Source of the DNA: Prochlorococcus sp. AG-363-K07
GTDB lineage: Bacteria > Cyanobacteriota > Cyanobacteriia > PCC-6307 > Cyanobiaceae
Direction: 5' to 3'
DNA length: 64,000 nucleotides
Assembly: GCA_003280225.1 (NCBI GenBank)
Contig: QCFO01000002.1
Coordinates: 1 to 64,000 of the forward strand
Under the pieces are notes generated by a model. It saw only the letters and a program-made list of their open reading frames with translations, was not told the DNA's origin and did not search any database. Below are positions 17,069 to 28,162 of the stretch, piece by piece; the first letter of the stretch is position 1; every line of letters begins with the position of its first letter. A program made the position numbers and the translations under genes.

Positions 17069-17322
17069 GGGACAAAATTCTCCTTAAATGGTTGGCTTCT
17101 TGCTTTATAAGCAGCATATGGAAGACAACATGAAATTGCCTAAAACCAATTTTCCTTTAAGGAATTGGCTTCTTGAAGCAACTACATGACTGTAGTGAAG
17201 TATTAGAGCTATTTGTGGGACAACCACCCTGATTCAATAGGATTTGTTCATGAAGACACACGACCGAATCCCCCCACCTCCAGGAATCAGACCTGACACC
17301 CAACACTCAGAGCAATGCTGGC

Positions 17323-17766
17323 ATGCTATCTCGGAAATTAAACCAAAAAAAAATCATCAACTTCTGGATTACTCCTCTACTAGCGGGAAGCTTCTTAACA
17401 ATGGGTTATTACATAACGAAAAGAACAATGATTCAAAGGGGGAACCCAAAAGAAGTAAACTTAAATTTTCAAAGTAAGTATCGCACTTTCCCAGGTCAAG
17501 ATATTAGCACCTTGAAAAATAAACTAAGAAATAACAAGGCACTTGAAGCTACAATGAAAAGGCTAAATAATCGTCAACGCAATGAACTAGAAATAGCAAT
17601 GGAAAATCTCACTAAAGAAATGATCAAAGGTCAGGCCATTCCCAAAAGCCCTATCAGAAAGAAAACAATTACAATTAAGAGCACGAAAATTAATAACTCA
17701 GATAAACAAGCAATGTATAATCAAAAGATTATGCATGAGATTTACAAAAGTCTCCCTAAGCCATAA
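17323..17766 (+). CDS. Unknown membrane-anchored protein, possibly frameshifted at a poly-A run
   Basis: As read from the ATG at 17323 the protein has 147 residues: a basic N-terminus, one hydrophobic segment (about 14-31, FWITPLLAGSFLTMGYYI) and a charged helical remainder. However this ATG has no ribosome binding site, while an AGGA 7 bases before an ATG at 17250 starts another frame with a proline-rich peptide (RIPPPPGIRPD) that runs into the nine-A run at 17345-17353. With eight A's the two frames would fuse into one protein of about 171 residues. The gene may thus begin at 17250. No family recognised; it precedes the coiled-coil gene and the UbiB-like kinase. Confidence 0.5.
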   Translation: MLSRKLNQKKIINFWITPLLAGSFLTMGYYITKRTMIQRGNPKEVNLNFQSKYRTFPGQDISTLKNKLRNNKALEATMKRLNNRQRNELEIAMENLTKEMIKGQAIPKSPIRKKTITIKSTKINNSDKQAMYNQKIMHEIYKSLPKP

Positions 17767-17809
17767 ATAAATCACTTTTAAAAATATTTTCACAAAAAAG
17801 AGCTGAGCA

Positions 17810-18133
17810 ATGAATTCTCCTGAAACAGTCCTTAAAGCAACATTGAATCGACTGAAAGTACGCGTCAAAAAAAAACTAAAAGAATCCATAGCCGAAACCT
17901 TAGCAAAAGCTCAAGAAGCACCTAATAAGGTTCAAAAAGAATGGGAAGAATTTCAAAAAGAAGTTCTTATAGAAGCAAACAGGTTAGAACAAGAATTCCA
18001 AAAAGAAGTTGACGATCCCAAAGACAACTCAAATTCATCATCAACCAATAAACCACGAGCAAAAATAAATATGGTTCGATCAAAGATCGCTAATATTAGT
18101 AATAAACTTGAGAAAATTGATAAAAATGAATAA
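17810..18133 (+). CDS. Small charged coiled-coil protein, function unknown
   Basis: A 107-residue, strongly charged helical protein (Lys and Glu rich, no Cys, no membrane segment). Residues 12-75 are predicted to form a long amphipathic helix or coiled coil (KKLKESIAETLAKAQEA and EWEEFQKEVLIEANRLEQ). Its stop overlaps the ATG of the next gene by one base (TAATG), so it is translationally coupled to the UbiB-like kinase. GAG lies upstream of the ATG. No family is recognised; a role connected with the kinase is inference from the coupling only. Confidence 0.6.
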   Translation: MNSPETVLKATLNRLKVRVKKKLKESIAETLAKAQEAPNKVQKEWEEFQKEVLIEANRLEQEFQKEVDDPKDNSNSSSTNKPRAKINMVRSKIANISNKLEKIDKNE

Positions 18134-19815
18134 TGGTTATTAATACATTGTTGGATTTTCTAAATAGGAGCTCACGTGCACTACTGATTTGGAAGAGAGT
18201 AATAACTCTGGTATTCCTTCTTTGGTGGGACTCAAAACAATGGAGCTATTTATATGGATTCAACAAAAATAAAAAACAATATCGGCAAAGGCGAAGAGCT
18301 CGATGGCTGACCATTGAATTAGTAAATCTTGGATCAGCATTCATAAAGCTTGGACAGTTGCTCTCTGCCCGACCAGATATTTTGCCTTCTGAATGGGTTA
18401 CAGAGCTAGCAGATTTACAAGATAAAGTTCCTGCTTTTGATTTTGAAAAAGCAGAAGAAGTACTTGAAGCAGAACTTGGTTCACGGTACAAAGAAATTAT
18501 TGAAATTGACAAAGATCCTTTAGGTTCTGCATCACTTGCGCAAGTCCATCGTGCACGCTTAAAAAACGGAAGATCAGTCGTATTAAAAATCCAACGTCCA
18601 GGACTAGAGAAATTATTTCGCTTGGATCTAGAAGTTATGCAAGGTGTAGCAGCTGTACTTCAGCGCAATCCAAACCTGAGTCATGGAAGAGACTTCATTG
18701 GTATTGCAAAAGAATGCAAAAAAGTTTTAATTAAAGAATTAGATTTTGAACTTGAAGCACAATATGCCGCAAGATTTCGCCAACAGTTTCTTGAAGACCC
18801 TTCAATACGTATTCCACAAGTTGTTTGGGAACTAAGTACAAAGAAAGTTCTCTGTCTTGACTATCTACCAGGAATAAAGATTAATGATAGAGAAACTCTC
18901 ATTCAAAATGGCATCAACCCCGCATCAGTGGCTGAAATTGGAGCCACAAGTTATTTAAAACAACTGGTTAAATTTGGTTTTTTTCATGCAGATCCACATC
19001 CTGGGAACCTAGCTGTAGCAAATGATGGCTCTCTTATTTACTATGATTTTGGAATGATGGGGTTAATTTCTCAAGGGCTCAGGAATCGATTAGGTACAAT
19101 GGTTAAAGCAGCAGCAGCAGGTGATGCTGCTCGTTTAGTAGAAGAATTCCAAGCGGCTGGACTACTCGCATCAGACATAGAAATAGGACCAGTAAGAAGA
19201 TTAATCAGAGTAATGCTTAAAGATGCGCTTACTCCGCCCTTCAGTGCAGATGTGATCAATAAACTTTCCGGTGATATATATGAACTGGTTTATGGAAAAC
19301 CATTTCGTCTACCCGCTGAATTGATTTTTGTAATGAGAGCCCTCTCAACTTTTGAAGGGGTTGGGCGAAGTCTTGACCCAAGCTTTAACTTAATGGCTAT
19401 AGCTAAGCCATACCTCATTCCACTGATGACTTCCAACAATTCCAATCCAAATGAACTCTTTAATGAAATTGGTCGACAAGTAGGTGTAATAGGCAGCAAA
19501 GCAGTCGGGCTTCCAAAAAGACTAGATGACAGTCTAGAAAGACTTGAGCAAGGAGACTTGCTTTTGCAAATTCGAATGGGTGAATCAGACAGGCAACTAC
19601 GTCGAATGATTAATGCTCAACAAGCGATGGGTCAATCAATCTTGCTAGGTTGTCTTGGCATAACAACGGCTCTACTTAGTTCAAGTAAGCAACCAATATT
19701 TGCAGTACTTCCAATATTGATCGCTTTACCTATAAGTCTGAGCTGGATAAAGCTGCAATTAAAAATGAATAGAGAGAAGAGAATAGATCAAATTCCAAGC
19801 AAAAAAGCTAATTAA
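18133..19815 (+). CDS. ABC1/UbiB-family atypical kinase
   Basis: A 560-residue ABC1/ADCK/UbiB-family protein, whose members act with prenyl-quinone metabolism and membrane lipids; cyanobacterial and plastid members are tied to plastoquinone, tocopherol or stress. Motifs in order: KLGQ (72-75, the KxGQ motif), SASLAQVHRA (132-141, the Ala-rich loop), KIQRPG (152-157), ELDFELEA (202-209), HADPHPGN (285-292, catalytic loop) and DFG (305-307). Two hydrophobic stretches near the C-terminus (about 495-530) are likely membrane helices. It is coupled to the small coiled-coil gene and converges on enolase with 36 bp between. Confidence 0.9.
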   Translation: MVINTLLDFLNRSSRALLIWKRVITLVFLLWWDSKQWSYLYGFNKNKKQYRQRRRARWLTIELVNLGSAFIKLGQLLSARPDILPSEWVTELADLQDKVPAFDFEKAEEVLEAELGSRYKEIIEIDKDPLGSASLAQVHRARLKNGRSVVLKIQRPGLEKLFRLDLEVMQGVAAVLQRNPNLSHGRDFIGIAKECKKVLIKELDFELEAQYAARFRQQFLEDPSIRIPQVVWELSTKKVLCLDYLPGIKINDRETLIQNGINPASVAEIGATSYLKQLVKFGFFHADPHPGNLAVANDGSLIYYDFGMMGLISQGLRNRLGTMVKAAAAGDAARLVEEFQAAGLLASDIEIGPVRRLIRVMLKDALTPPFSADVINKLSGDIYELVYGKPFRLPAELIFVMRALSTFEGVGRSLDPSFNLMAIAKPYLIPLMTSNNSNPNELFNEIGRQVGVIGSKAVGLPKRLDDSLERLEQGDLLLQIRMGESDRQLRRMINAQQAMGQSILLGCLGITTALLSSSKQPIFAVLPILIALPISLSWIKLQLKMNREKRIDQIPSKKAN

Positions 19816-19851
19816 TTTACACACTTCAATTGATTAATCAATAAACTGAAT

Positions 19852-21162
<1,311 letters not shown>

Positions 21163-21290
21163 TTATTGAAATCCTATGGGTCTAGCCATAAGTTGGCTGT
21201 GAGTTGTCTTGCACTCCTGCTATTTGCAAATTGCTGAAGTGAAAACCTTTACTCAAGATCAACCATCCATCAGTTTAGGAGGTCTATGAA

Positions 21291-21692
21291 ATGCAAATGT
21301 TACATACGATGATCAGAGTTGGAGATCTCAATCAATCACTAAAGTTCTATATAGAGATTTTGGGCATGCAACTTTTACGGCGAAAAGATTACCCCTTAGG
21401 CCGCTTTACACTTGCTTTTGTCGGTTATGGTCCAGAAGATGCCAACACAGTTATCGAGCTAACCCATAATTGGGATATCAGCCACTATGAGCTAGGAGAA
21501 GGATATGGTCATATTGCACTGGGTGTAGAAGATATTTACGAAACCTGCTCATCTATCACTAAACATGGCGGTTGTGTCATTAGAGAACCAGGCCCAATGA
21601 AGCATGGGACAACGGTGATTGCTTTTATCAAAGACCCAGATGGTTACAAGATTGAACTCATTGAAATGTCTTCTAGGCATAATGGGAACTAA
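21291..21692 (+). CDS. gloA: Lactoylglutathione lyase (glyoxalase I)
   Basis: The 133-residue protein matches bacterial GloA, which isomerises the methylglyoxal-glutathione hemithioacetal to S-lactoylglutathione. The four metal ligands His5, Glu56, His74 and Glu122 are all in place, and the glutathione-facing motifs GYGHIAL and DPDGYKIELIE are present. A perfect AGGAGG (21277-21282) lies 8 bases before the ATG, an unusually strong ribosome binding site for this genome. clpB starts 5 bases after the stop, so the two form an operon. Confidence 0.97.
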   Translation: MQMLHTMIRVGDLNQSLKFYIEILGMQLLRRKDYPLGRFTLAFVGYGPEDANTVIELTHNWDISHYELGEGYGHIALGVEDIYETCSSITKHGGCVIREPGPMKHGTTVIAFIKDPDGYKIELIEMSSRHNGN

Positions 21693-21697
21693 CTCTT

Positions 21698-24481
21698 ATG
21701 ACCTCTGACAACTTCAAAGACAACCCAACGCAAACTAGTCTCACTTCAGAACCTGATCGATTCAGTGATGAAGCTTGGAATCTATTGCTAGCCAGTCAGG
21801 ACGAAGCCAGAAGATGGAGACACGGTGATTTAGATGTCGAGCACCTGCTTCAAGTGCTCTTTGTTGATAGGCAATACCAAAATTTTATTGAATCTCTTCC
21901 TATAAATTCTTCAAAACTATTAGATAGCCTGGAAGATTTTCTAGCCAATCAACCTTTAGGCCGAGGGGACAAACTTTTTATTGGAGAAGACTTTGAAAAG
22001 CTTCTAGAAACCGCAGAACATTTCCGTAATAGGAGGGCATCTCGCCTTATCGAAATTCCCCATTTATTACTTGCTTTGACAAAAGACAAACGCATAGGTG
22101 CTCAATTATTTAATGAACAAGTTCTAGAGACTGACAATATTAAATCTAATTTAAAACGACAGCCCCCCTCAGCAACACGTCCTCGCTTAGAAAAAAAAGT
22201 CGAACAGATTTGTATAGAGAACACTAATCAATACGAAGTCTCTAAATCTGGCGCATTGGATCCCTCTGCCATCGGCGACTTATCTAACAACGAAGAAAGC
22301 CAGCAAGAAGTAGAAAATCCCTCACTGCAACTTCGTCAAGAGCCTAAAGCTCTAGAAACCTATGGGCGAGATTTAACTTCTGCTGCATTTGAAGGCCAGC
22401 TAGAGCCTGTAATAGGAAGAGATGCGGAGATCCGCAGTCTCATCAAAGTTCTATCAAGAAAAGGGAAAAACAATCCTGTTCTGATTGGTGCTCCTGGCGT
22501 CGGTAAAACAGCCATTGCTGAATTACTTGCGCAACGAATAGTTGATGGAGAAGTACCTGACTCGCTTCAAGGGATAAAGCTTATTTCACTTGATTTAGGT
22601 GCATTAATTGCTGGTGCGAAATTCCGTGGTCAATTCGAAGAGCGTTTCCGATCTGTATTAACAGAAGTAAGTACTCCTGAAGCGGGTGTAATTTTATTCA
22701 TTGATGAATTGCATTCAATTATCAATACCGATCGTTCAAACTCTGATGCAGGCAGTCTCCTCAAACCTTTTCTGGCTAGAGGAGACCTACGCTGCATAGG
22801 AGCCACAACTCCTGAGAATTATCGAAAAACAGTCGAAAAAGATCCTGCGCTCAACCGACGTTTTCAACAAGTTCTCATCAAAGAGCCAAATCTTGAGTTA
22901 AGCCTAGAAATTCTTCGCGGTATTAGAGAGAGATACGAAATGCATCATGGAGTAACTATTACTGATGAGGCAATAAAAGCTGCAAACCGATTATCAGATC
23001 GTTATATCAGTGATAGATGCCTACCAGATAAAGCAATTGATCTAATTGACGAAGCTTCAGCTCAACTAAAAATGGAGGTAACTTCTAAGCCTCAAGTAGT
23101 AGAAGAAGCCGAAGCTCACCTTAAAAGCTTAGAACTTGCTTTGCATTCGTCCGAAGAAGAAGGTCCCGAGACTCAAGGGGTACTACAAACAGAGTGCAAC
23201 GCTGCTCTTGAGCGTCTTTCTGATCTGAGAACCCGCTGGCAAGCAGAAAAATTACAATTCGAAGAGCTTAGAGAGCTTCAATATCAAGATAAAGAACTAC
23301 GTAATGCAATTGCAGATGCAGAACAAGTTGGCGACCTAGAAGAAGCTGCAAGGTTGCAATATGATCAACTTCATCGTCTACAACAACGTCAGAAAGTTAT
23401 AGAAAATTCCCTTTCATCTCTACAACTATCAAAAACAGCACTGCTCAGAGATCAAGTGGAAGCCGAGGATATTGCCGCTGTAGTTGCTCGTTGGACAGGA
23501 ATACCAGTGCAAAAAGTTTTAGCTGGTGAACGTCAAAAATTATTAAATTTAGAAAATGAGTTAGGAGAGCGAGTCATAGGTCAATTCGAGGCAGTGCAAG
23601 CTGTCTCTGCTGCGATCAGACGAGCAAGGGCAGGGATGAAAGACCCACGCAGACCTGTAGGTTCTTTTCTCTTTTTGGGACCTACAGGAGTGGGTAAAAC
23701 TGAACTTGCTAAAGCACTAGCAGCTTCTCTCTTTGATGAAGAAGATGCTCTTGTGCGTCTTGACATGAGTGAATTCATGGAAAGAAATGCAGTGGCACGA
23801 CTTCTGGGAGCACCTCCTGGATATGTCGGATATGAAGAAGGAGGGCAAATAACCGAAGCAGTAAGGAATCGTCCGTATTCAGTCCTGCTATTAGATGAAA
23901 TTGAAAAAGCTCACCCCGACGTATTCAACTTACTGCTGCAAGTTCTTGATGATGGGCGTCTGACAGACTCACAAGGAAGGACAGTCGACTTTCGCCACAC
24001 AGTGATAGTGATGACAAGTAATCTGGCTAGTCGTGCGATATTAGACAACGCAAAGTTATATAAAAAGAAAGGAGAAGAAATAGAAGAACTTGAAGATCAA
24101 TTGACTCAGCAAATTGATAATGCACTCAGCCAAAGATTTCGTCCTGAATTTTTAAATCGAATCGATGAAGTGATTAGATTCCGCCCACTTAAACCAAACG
24201 ATCTTCAACAAATTGTTCGGTTACATCTAGCTGACCTCATAAATTTACTAGCAGAACAAGGCCTAGCCTTAAAAATTGATGACACAACAGTTCAGGAATT
24301 GGCCTTGAAAGGTTATGAGCCTGAATATGGAGCACGTCCATTACGGCGCGTTCTAAGACGTCAAATAGAAAACCCACTCGCTACACAATTACTAGAGCAA
24401 GAATTTCAAGGAGTAACCGCCATTCGCGTTAGGTTATCCAATGAAGAATCTGGATCACTAGTCTTTGAAACAGAAAATTAA
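21698..24481 (+). CDS. clpB: ClpB-type AAA+ disaggregase
   Basis: A 927-residue Hsp100: an N-terminal Clp repeat domain (about 20-150), a polar Gln/Glu/Ser-rich linker (about 155-215) that is longer than usual, the first AAA+ domain with Walker A GAPGVGKT (264-271) and FIDELH (334-339), a coiled-coil middle domain (about 465-575, [20 protein letters not shown]) characteristic of ClpB rather than ClpA, then the second AAA+ domain with GPTGVGKT and [13 protein letters not shown]. The family rescues aggregated proteins with DnaK. The divergent linker suggests one of the two ClpB paralogues found in cyanobacteria, but which cannot be decided here. Confidence 0.92.
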   Translation: MTSDNFKDNPTQTSLTSEPDRFSDEAWNLLLASQDEARRWRHGDLDVEHLLQVLFVDRQYQNFIESLPINSSKLLDSLEDFLANQPLGRGDKLFIGEDFEKLLETAEHFRNRRASRLIEIPHLLLALTKDKRIGAQLFNEQVLETDNIKSNLKRQPPSATRPRLEKKVEQICIENTNQYEVSKSGALDPSAIGDLSNNEESQQEVENPSLQLRQEPKALETYGRDLTSAAFEGQLEPVIGRDAEIRSLIKVLSRKGKNNPVLIGAPGVGKTAIAELLAQRIVDGEVPDSLQGIKLISLDLGALIAGAKFRGQFEERFRSVLTEVSTPEAGVILFIDELHSIINTDRSNSDAGSLLKPFLARGDLRCIGATTPENYRKTVEKDPALNRRFQQVLIKEPNLELSLEILRGIRERYEMHHGVTITDEAIKAANRLSDRYISDRCLPDKAIDLIDEASAQLKMEVTSKPQVVEEAEAHLKSLELALHSSEEEGPETQGVLQTECNAALERLSDLRTRWQAEKLQFEELRELQYQDKELRNAIADAEQVGDLEEAARLQYDQLHRLQQRQKVIENSLSSLQLSKTALLRDQVEAEDIAAVVARWTGIPVQKVLAGERQKLLNLENELGERVIGQFEAVQAVSAAIRRARAGMKDPRRPVGSFLFLGPTGVGKTELAKALAASLFDEEDALVRLDMSEFMERNAVARLLGAPPGYVGYEEGGQITEAVRNRPYSVLLLDEIEKAHPDVFNLLLQVLDDGRLTDSQGRTVDFRHTVIVMTSNLASRAILDNAKLYKKKGEEIEELEDQLTQQIDNALSQRFRPEFLNRIDEVIRFRPLKPNDLQQIVRLHLADLINLLAEQGLALKIDDTTVQELALKGYEPEYGARPLRRVLRRQIENPLATQLLEQEFQGVTAIRVRLSNEESGSLVFETEN

Positions 24482-24557
24482 TCAAGTATCCGGTAATCTG
24501 TGAGTTTGGTACCTAGTGCATTTCAATGTGCACAGGATTCAGCCCCTGGCTTTATTC

Positions 24558-24809
24558 GTGACAAGCCCCTCTCCCCAAGAGCCCTCAGAAAGCACAGAAA
24601 CCTTCGAAACCTCTAGTGGGATAACTCCCACTAAGAGTAAAGGATTTCTTGCGACAACTTTTGATGAATTAAAACTGGTTGTTTGGCCAAGTCGCCAGCA
24701 ACTATTGAGTGAATCAATTGCTGTAATTCTCATGGTCACATTGTCTGCAGCATCAATTGCTGCAGTAAGCCGCTTTTACGGATGGGCTTCATCGCAAATC
24801 TTTCGTTGA
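24558..24809 (+). CDS. secE: Preprotein translocase subunit SecE
   Basis: Short SecE subunit of the SecYEG channel: a polar N-terminus with a Ser/Thr/Pro-rich stretch, the conserved amphipathic segment FDELKLVVWPSRQQLLSES and one transmembrane helix (SIAVILMVTLSAASIAAV). I place the start at the GTG at 24558 (83 residues); the frame extends upstream to another GTG at 24516, which would add an odd 14-residue tail. Position directly before nusG and the L11-L1-L10-L12 genes is the classical secE context. Confidence 0.92.
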   Translation: MTSPSPQEPSESTETFETSSGITPTKSKGFLATTFDELKLVVWPSRQQLLSESIAVILMVTLSAASIAAVSRFYGWASSQIFR

Positions 24810-24862
24810 ATTGACAATTTCAACACACTTCCTGTCAAACTATCGTTTATTAATTAAATCCA

Positions 24863-25534
24863 GTGTCAGAGACCAGTTCCACCCAAAAAGTTCAAGAAGA
24901 GGTGCTGGATCTACCTGCTCCTAATAAGGGAGAGGAGAACACCCTTGCACATTCATCTTTAGCGAAAACAACAATCGCAAGGTGGTATGCCATTCAAGTT
25001 GCATCAAGCTGTGAAAAAAAAGTCAAAGCAACTCTTGAGCAACGTTCCGTAACTCTTGGAGTCAGCAATCGAATCCTTGAAATTGAGATTCCCCAAACTC
25101 CTGCTGTCAAATTAAAAAAAGATGGAAGTCGACAATCCACCGAGGAAAAGGTTTTCCCAGGTTATGTCCTTGTTCGTATGGTGTTAGATGAAGACACTAT
25201 GATGGCGGTCAGAAGCACCCCAAATGTAATTAATTTTGTTGGTGCTGAAGATCGACGAGCAACAGGAAAATCTCGAGGACATATCAAACCAAGACCACTT
25301 AGCCGTCAAGAAGTGGATAGGATTTTTAAACGAGCTGCAGAGAAAAAGACCGTTGTCAAACTCGATCTAGCTGAAGGGGACCAAATAATCGTCACTGCAG
25401 GTCCATTCAAGGACTTCCAAGGTGAGGTTATAGAAGTATCGGGAGAACGCAGCAAACTCAAAGCTTTACTATCCATATTTGGAAGAGAAACCCCAGTAGA
25501 ACTTGAGTTTTCTCAAATAACCAAACAAAATTAA
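24863..25534 (+). CDS. nusG: Transcription elongation/antitermination factor NusG
   Basis: The 223-residue protein starts at a GTG. After a variable acidic N-terminal extension of about 40 residues comes the NGN domain (RWYAIQVASSCEKKVKATLE, then KVFPGYVLVRMVLDED) and a C-terminal KOW domain (LAEGDQIIVTAGPFKDFQGE). NusG binds RNA polymerase, and links it to Rho and to the ribosome. It follows secE by 53 bp and precedes rplK by 113 bp. Confidence 0.98.
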   Translation: MSETSSTQKVQEEVLDLPAPNKGEENTLAHSSLAKTTIARWYAIQVASSCEKKVKATLEQRSVTLGVSNRILEIEIPQTPAVKLKKDGSRQSTEEKVFPGYVLVRMVLDEDTMMAVRSTPNVINFVGAEDRRATGKSRGHIKPRPLSRQEVDRIFKRAAEKKTVVKLDLAEGDQIIVTAGPFKDFQGEVIEVSGERSKLKALLSIFGRETPVELEFSQITKQN

Positions 25535-25647
25535 GCAAAAAAAGCACTTGCTCACTAATGAGAGGGGCAATTAGGGTGTAGCTTTCATCACTAGAGACCT
25601 AACCCTGAGCATCAGGGTGGTTTAAAGTCTTCCCATTCAACTTGAAG

Positions 25648-26073
25648 ATGGCAAAGAAAGTCGTAGCTGTGATCAAGCTAGCCCTACAGGCTGGCAAAGC
25701 AAATCCAGCTCCTCCTGTTGGTCCAGCACTAGGCCAACATGGGGTTAATATCATGGCGTTTTGCAAGGAGTACAACGCTCGCACCCAGGACAAAGCTGGT
25801 TTTGTAATTCCTGTAGAAATTTCGGTCTTTGAAGATCGTAGTTTCACATTTATCACTAAAACCCCACCAGCATCGGTACTAATCACAAAAGCAGCTGGCA
25901 TTGACAAAGGTTCAGGTGAATCAGCCAAAGGCAATGCAGGTAGTATCAGCCGTGCTCAGCTTGAGGAGATCGCAAAAACTAAACTTCCCGACCTTAACTG
26001 CTCTAATATTGAGTCAGCAATGAGAGTCATCGAGGGGACCGCTCGGAATATGGGCGTAACCGTCAGTAATTAA
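25648..26073 (+). CDS. rplK: Ribosomal protein L11
   Basis: L11 forms the GTPase-associated stalk base of the 50S subunit. The 141-residue protein starts at [19 protein letters not shown] prefer the ATG at 25648 over the in-frame TTG two codons earlier. The proline-rich [15 protein letters not shown] segment and C-terminal rRNA-binding half ([14 protein letters not shown]) are intact. In the 5' leader, 25603-25617 forms a small hairpin (CCCTGA/TCAGGG), possibly part of L1-dependent autoregulation; this is inference. Confidence 0.98.
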   Translation: MAKKVVAVIKLALQAGKANPAPPVGPALGQHGVNIMAFCKEYNARTQDKAGFVIPVEISVFEDRSFTFITKTPPASVLITKAAGIDKGSGESAKGNAGSISRAQLEEIAKTKLPDLNCSNIESAMRVIEGTARNMGVTVSN

Positions 26074-26156
26074 TTCTCAACTCCAAGTTAACTTTCACCA
26101 TCCTTCAATCCACCTAAAGGGGAAGACAATTTTGTCGCTACTACCCCAATAAGATC

Positions 26157-26864
26157 ATGACAAAAATCTCAAAACGAATGACCTCCCTCGCAACTAAAGT
26201 CGAGGAAAGAGCCTATGAGCCACTAGAAGCAATAAAGCTTGTTAAAGAAAACGCAAACGCTAAATTCGATGAAACCATCGAAGCTCATGCTCGTCTAGGA
26301 ATTGACCCTAAATACACCGACCAACAACTCCGGACTACAGTTGCTTTGCCTCAAGGCACAGGCCAGACAATCAGGATCGCTGTAATAGCCAGGGGTGAAA
26401 AAGTTGCCGAAGCACAGTCAGCTGGTGCTGAACTAGCTGGTGATGATGATCTGGTTGAAACAATCAACAAAGGAGAAATGAACTTCGACCTATTAATTGC
26501 GACCCCAGACATGATGCCTAAGGTCGCAAAGTTAGGAAGAGTTTTAGGCCCAAGAGGTTTAATGCCTAATCCAAAGGCTGGAACGGTCACTGCAGATCTT
26601 GCAGGTGCAATAAAGGAATTCAAAGCCGGAAAACTAGAATTCCGGGCAGATAGAGCTGGAATCGTTCACGTGCGTTTTGGCAAAGCAAGTTTTTCTGAAG
26701 ATGCGCTTTTAGAAAACCTAAAAGTTTTACAGGAGACCATTGATCGCAACAAGCCCAGTGGAGCAAAAGGTAGGTATTGGAAGAGTCTTTATGTCACATC
26801 CACTATGGGACCTTCTGTCGAAGTCGATATAGCTGCATTGCAAGAAATCCAACAAGAAGGCTGA
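26157..26864 (+). CDS. rplA: Ribosomal protein L1
   Basis: L1 builds the movable stalk near the ribosomal E site and often represses its own operon. The 235-residue length and motifs match, including [16 protein letters not shown], the [20 protein letters not shown] core and the C-terminal [15 protein letters not shown]. The ATG start at 26157 lies 84 bp after rplK, whose pairing with rplA as one unit is universal in bacteria. Confidence 0.98.
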   Translation: MTKISKRMTSLATKVEERAYEPLEAIKLVKENANAKFDETIEAHARLGIDPKYTDQQLRTTVALPQGTGQTIRIAVIARGEKVAEAQSAGAELAGDDDLVETINKGEMNFDLLIATPDMMPKVAKLGRVLGPRGLMPNPKAGTVTADLAGAIKEFKAGKLEFRADRAGIVHVRFGKASFSEDALLENLKVLQETIDRNKPSGAKGRYWKSLYVTSTMGPSVEVDIAALQEIQQEG

Positions 26865-27107
26865 CCACCTTATTGGTGTAAAATTATTACTGGCGAAAGC
26901 CAACGGGCATGCGCCCGGCCAAAGAAAGTAGGTTTCAAAAGCTTTTGATTCAATAATCCCTGAATCACTAGCATTTGCGTAAATTCCCTACCGAGGCATA
27001 GCAAGAAATTTTTTCCGATTTTTGGATTGAATCTAGGCGGCCTCATCTCTTAAGAGATAACTTAATGGTCGCGTGTCCAGTTCTTCCCCCGATTCGATCC
27101 AATCACT
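26865..27107 (+). ncRNA. L10-type leader RNA upstream of rplJ-rplL
   Basis: The 243-bp gap before rplJ contains no gene and several structured pieces: TGGC-GAAA-GCCA, a GNRA-capped hairpin at 26891-26902; GGGC/GCCC around 26905-26916; GTAGG (26928-26932) that can pair with CCTAC (26987-26991); the CCCTACCGAGG segment (26986-26996), like the conserved CCGAGG element of L10 leaders; and a 14-bp palindrome at 27045-27058. This fits the known bacterial leader where L10(L12)4 binds and represses rplJ-rplL. The assignment is by position and motif only. Confidence 0.6.
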
Positions 27108-27641
27108 ATGGGCCGCACGCTGGAGAGCAAAAAAAAGATCGTTGAAGAGCTCAAAGATCTTCTAAGCCAAGCAGAAATGGCGTTAGTCCTTGATTACCAA
27201 GGACTAACCATCAAGGAAATGTCTGACTTGCGGACCCGTCTGCAAGCCAGCAATGGCGTATGCAAGGTAACTAAAAACACCTTGATGCGTAATGCAATTG
27301 ATGGGAATGACGCCTGGTCAAATCTCGACTCCTTACTCACTGGTACTAATGCATTCGTCCTTGCGAAAGGCGATGTAGGCAGTGCAGTAAAGGCCGTACA
27401 GGCCTTTCAAAAGGACACCAAAAAGTCAGAAACCAAGGGCGGCCTATTTGAAGGCAAGCTCTTATCTCTTGACGAAATTAAAGCGATTGGGAATCTTCCA
27501 AGCAAGGAGGTTCTTATGGCACAAATTGCTGGTGCAATAAATGCAGTTACCACCAAGGTTGCTGTAGGAATTAACGAGATTCCTTCTGGGCTTGCCAGAT
27601 CACTCAATGAGCACGCAAACAACAGCGAAAGCTCAACTTAA
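27108..27641 (+). CDS. rplJ: Ribosomal protein L10
   Basis: L10 anchors the L7/L12 dimers to the ribosome. The 177-residue protein opens with [15 protein letters not shown] and has the L10 core [19 protein letters not shown] and [11 protein letters not shown]; the C-terminal helix (about 130-177) carries the L12-binding part and ends in a short Asn/Ser-rich tail. It starts right after the leader RNA and is followed by rplL after 46 bp. Confidence 0.98.
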   Translation: MGRTLESKKKIVEELKDLLSQAEMALVLDYQGLTIKEMSDLRTRLQASNGVCKVTKNTLMRNAIDGNDAWSNLDSLLTGTNAFVLAKGDVGSAVKAVQAFQKDTKKSETKGGLFEGKLLSLDEIKAIGNLPSKEVLMAQIAGAINAVTTKVAVGINEIPSGLARSLNEHANNSESST

Positions 27642-27687
27642 TTCTTCGACTCGACTTTTCTCCCTAAATAGTTGCTGAATTCCAACC

Positions 27688-28083
27688 ATGTCCGCAAAAA
27701 CCGACGAAATTCTAGAATCTCTCAAAGCCCTCTCACTTCTTGAGGCCTCAGAGCTCGTCAAACAAATTGAAGAAACCTTTGGGGTTTCTGCTGCTGCATC
27801 TGCTGGAGTTGTTATGGCAGCACCAGGCGCCGCTGCAGGTGGTGGAGGTGCAGAAGCAGCTGAAGAGCAAACCGAATTTGATGTTGTTCTTGATAGCTTT
27901 GAAGCTTCAGCCAAAATTAAAGTTCTAAAGGCAGTACGTGAAGCAACTGGACTTGGCCTTGGAGATGCCAAAGCAATGGTTGAGGCAGCCCCGAAAACCA
28001 TCAAAGAAGGTATCGGCAAAGATGAAGCTGAAAGTCTCAAAAAGGCAATCGAAGAAGCCGGAGGAAAAGTCACCCTTAAATAA
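27688..28083 (+). CDS. rplL: Ribosomal protein L7/L12
   Basis: The 131-residue stalk protein has an N-terminal dimerisation helix pair, an Ala/Gly-rich flexible hinge (about 35-60, [14 protein letters not shown]) and the C-terminal factor-binding domain with [20 protein letters not shown]. It binds translation GTPases. It is the last gene of the secE-nusG-rplKAJL run, and rpoB does not follow: a strong terminator and a different gene come next, as is common in cyanobacteria. Confidence 0.98.
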   Translation: MSAKTDEILESLKALSLLEASELVKQIEETFGVSAAASAGVVMAAPGAAAGGGGAEAAEEQTEFDVVLDSFEASAKIKVLKAVREATGLGLGDAKAMVEAAPKTIKEGIGKDEAESLKKAIEEAGGKVTLK

Positions 28084-28121
28084 TCACACAAGATTGTTCT
28101 GACAACTAAGAAAAACAAATC

Positions 28122-28162
28122 AATTTAAAAAAGCTAGTCATAATGACTAGCTTTTTTAAATT
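28122..28162 (+). terminator. Rho-independent terminator after rplL
   Basis: A 19-bp perfect stem (28122-28140 and 28144-28162) with a three-base TAA loop. The core is AAGCTAGTCA/TGACTAGCTT, flanked by an A-run on the left and a T-run on the right, so the transcript ends in a U-tract. It starts 39 bases after the rplL stop and should end the ribosomal protein operon. Confidence 0.9.

Noticed and set aside
19820-19850. Terminator between the kinase gene and eno
   Set aside because: Only a 12-bp AT-rich palindrome (TTGATTAATCAA) without a clear T-tract; too weak to call.
24516-24557. Upstream GTG of secE
   Set aside because: It would add 14 residues that match no SecE feature; the GTG at 24558 gives the usual length.
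27633-28118. 161-codon minus-strand open frame opposite rplL
   Set aside because: Low-complexity Ala/Ser/Pro translation, the reverse of the Ala/Gly-rich rplL hinge; not a gene.
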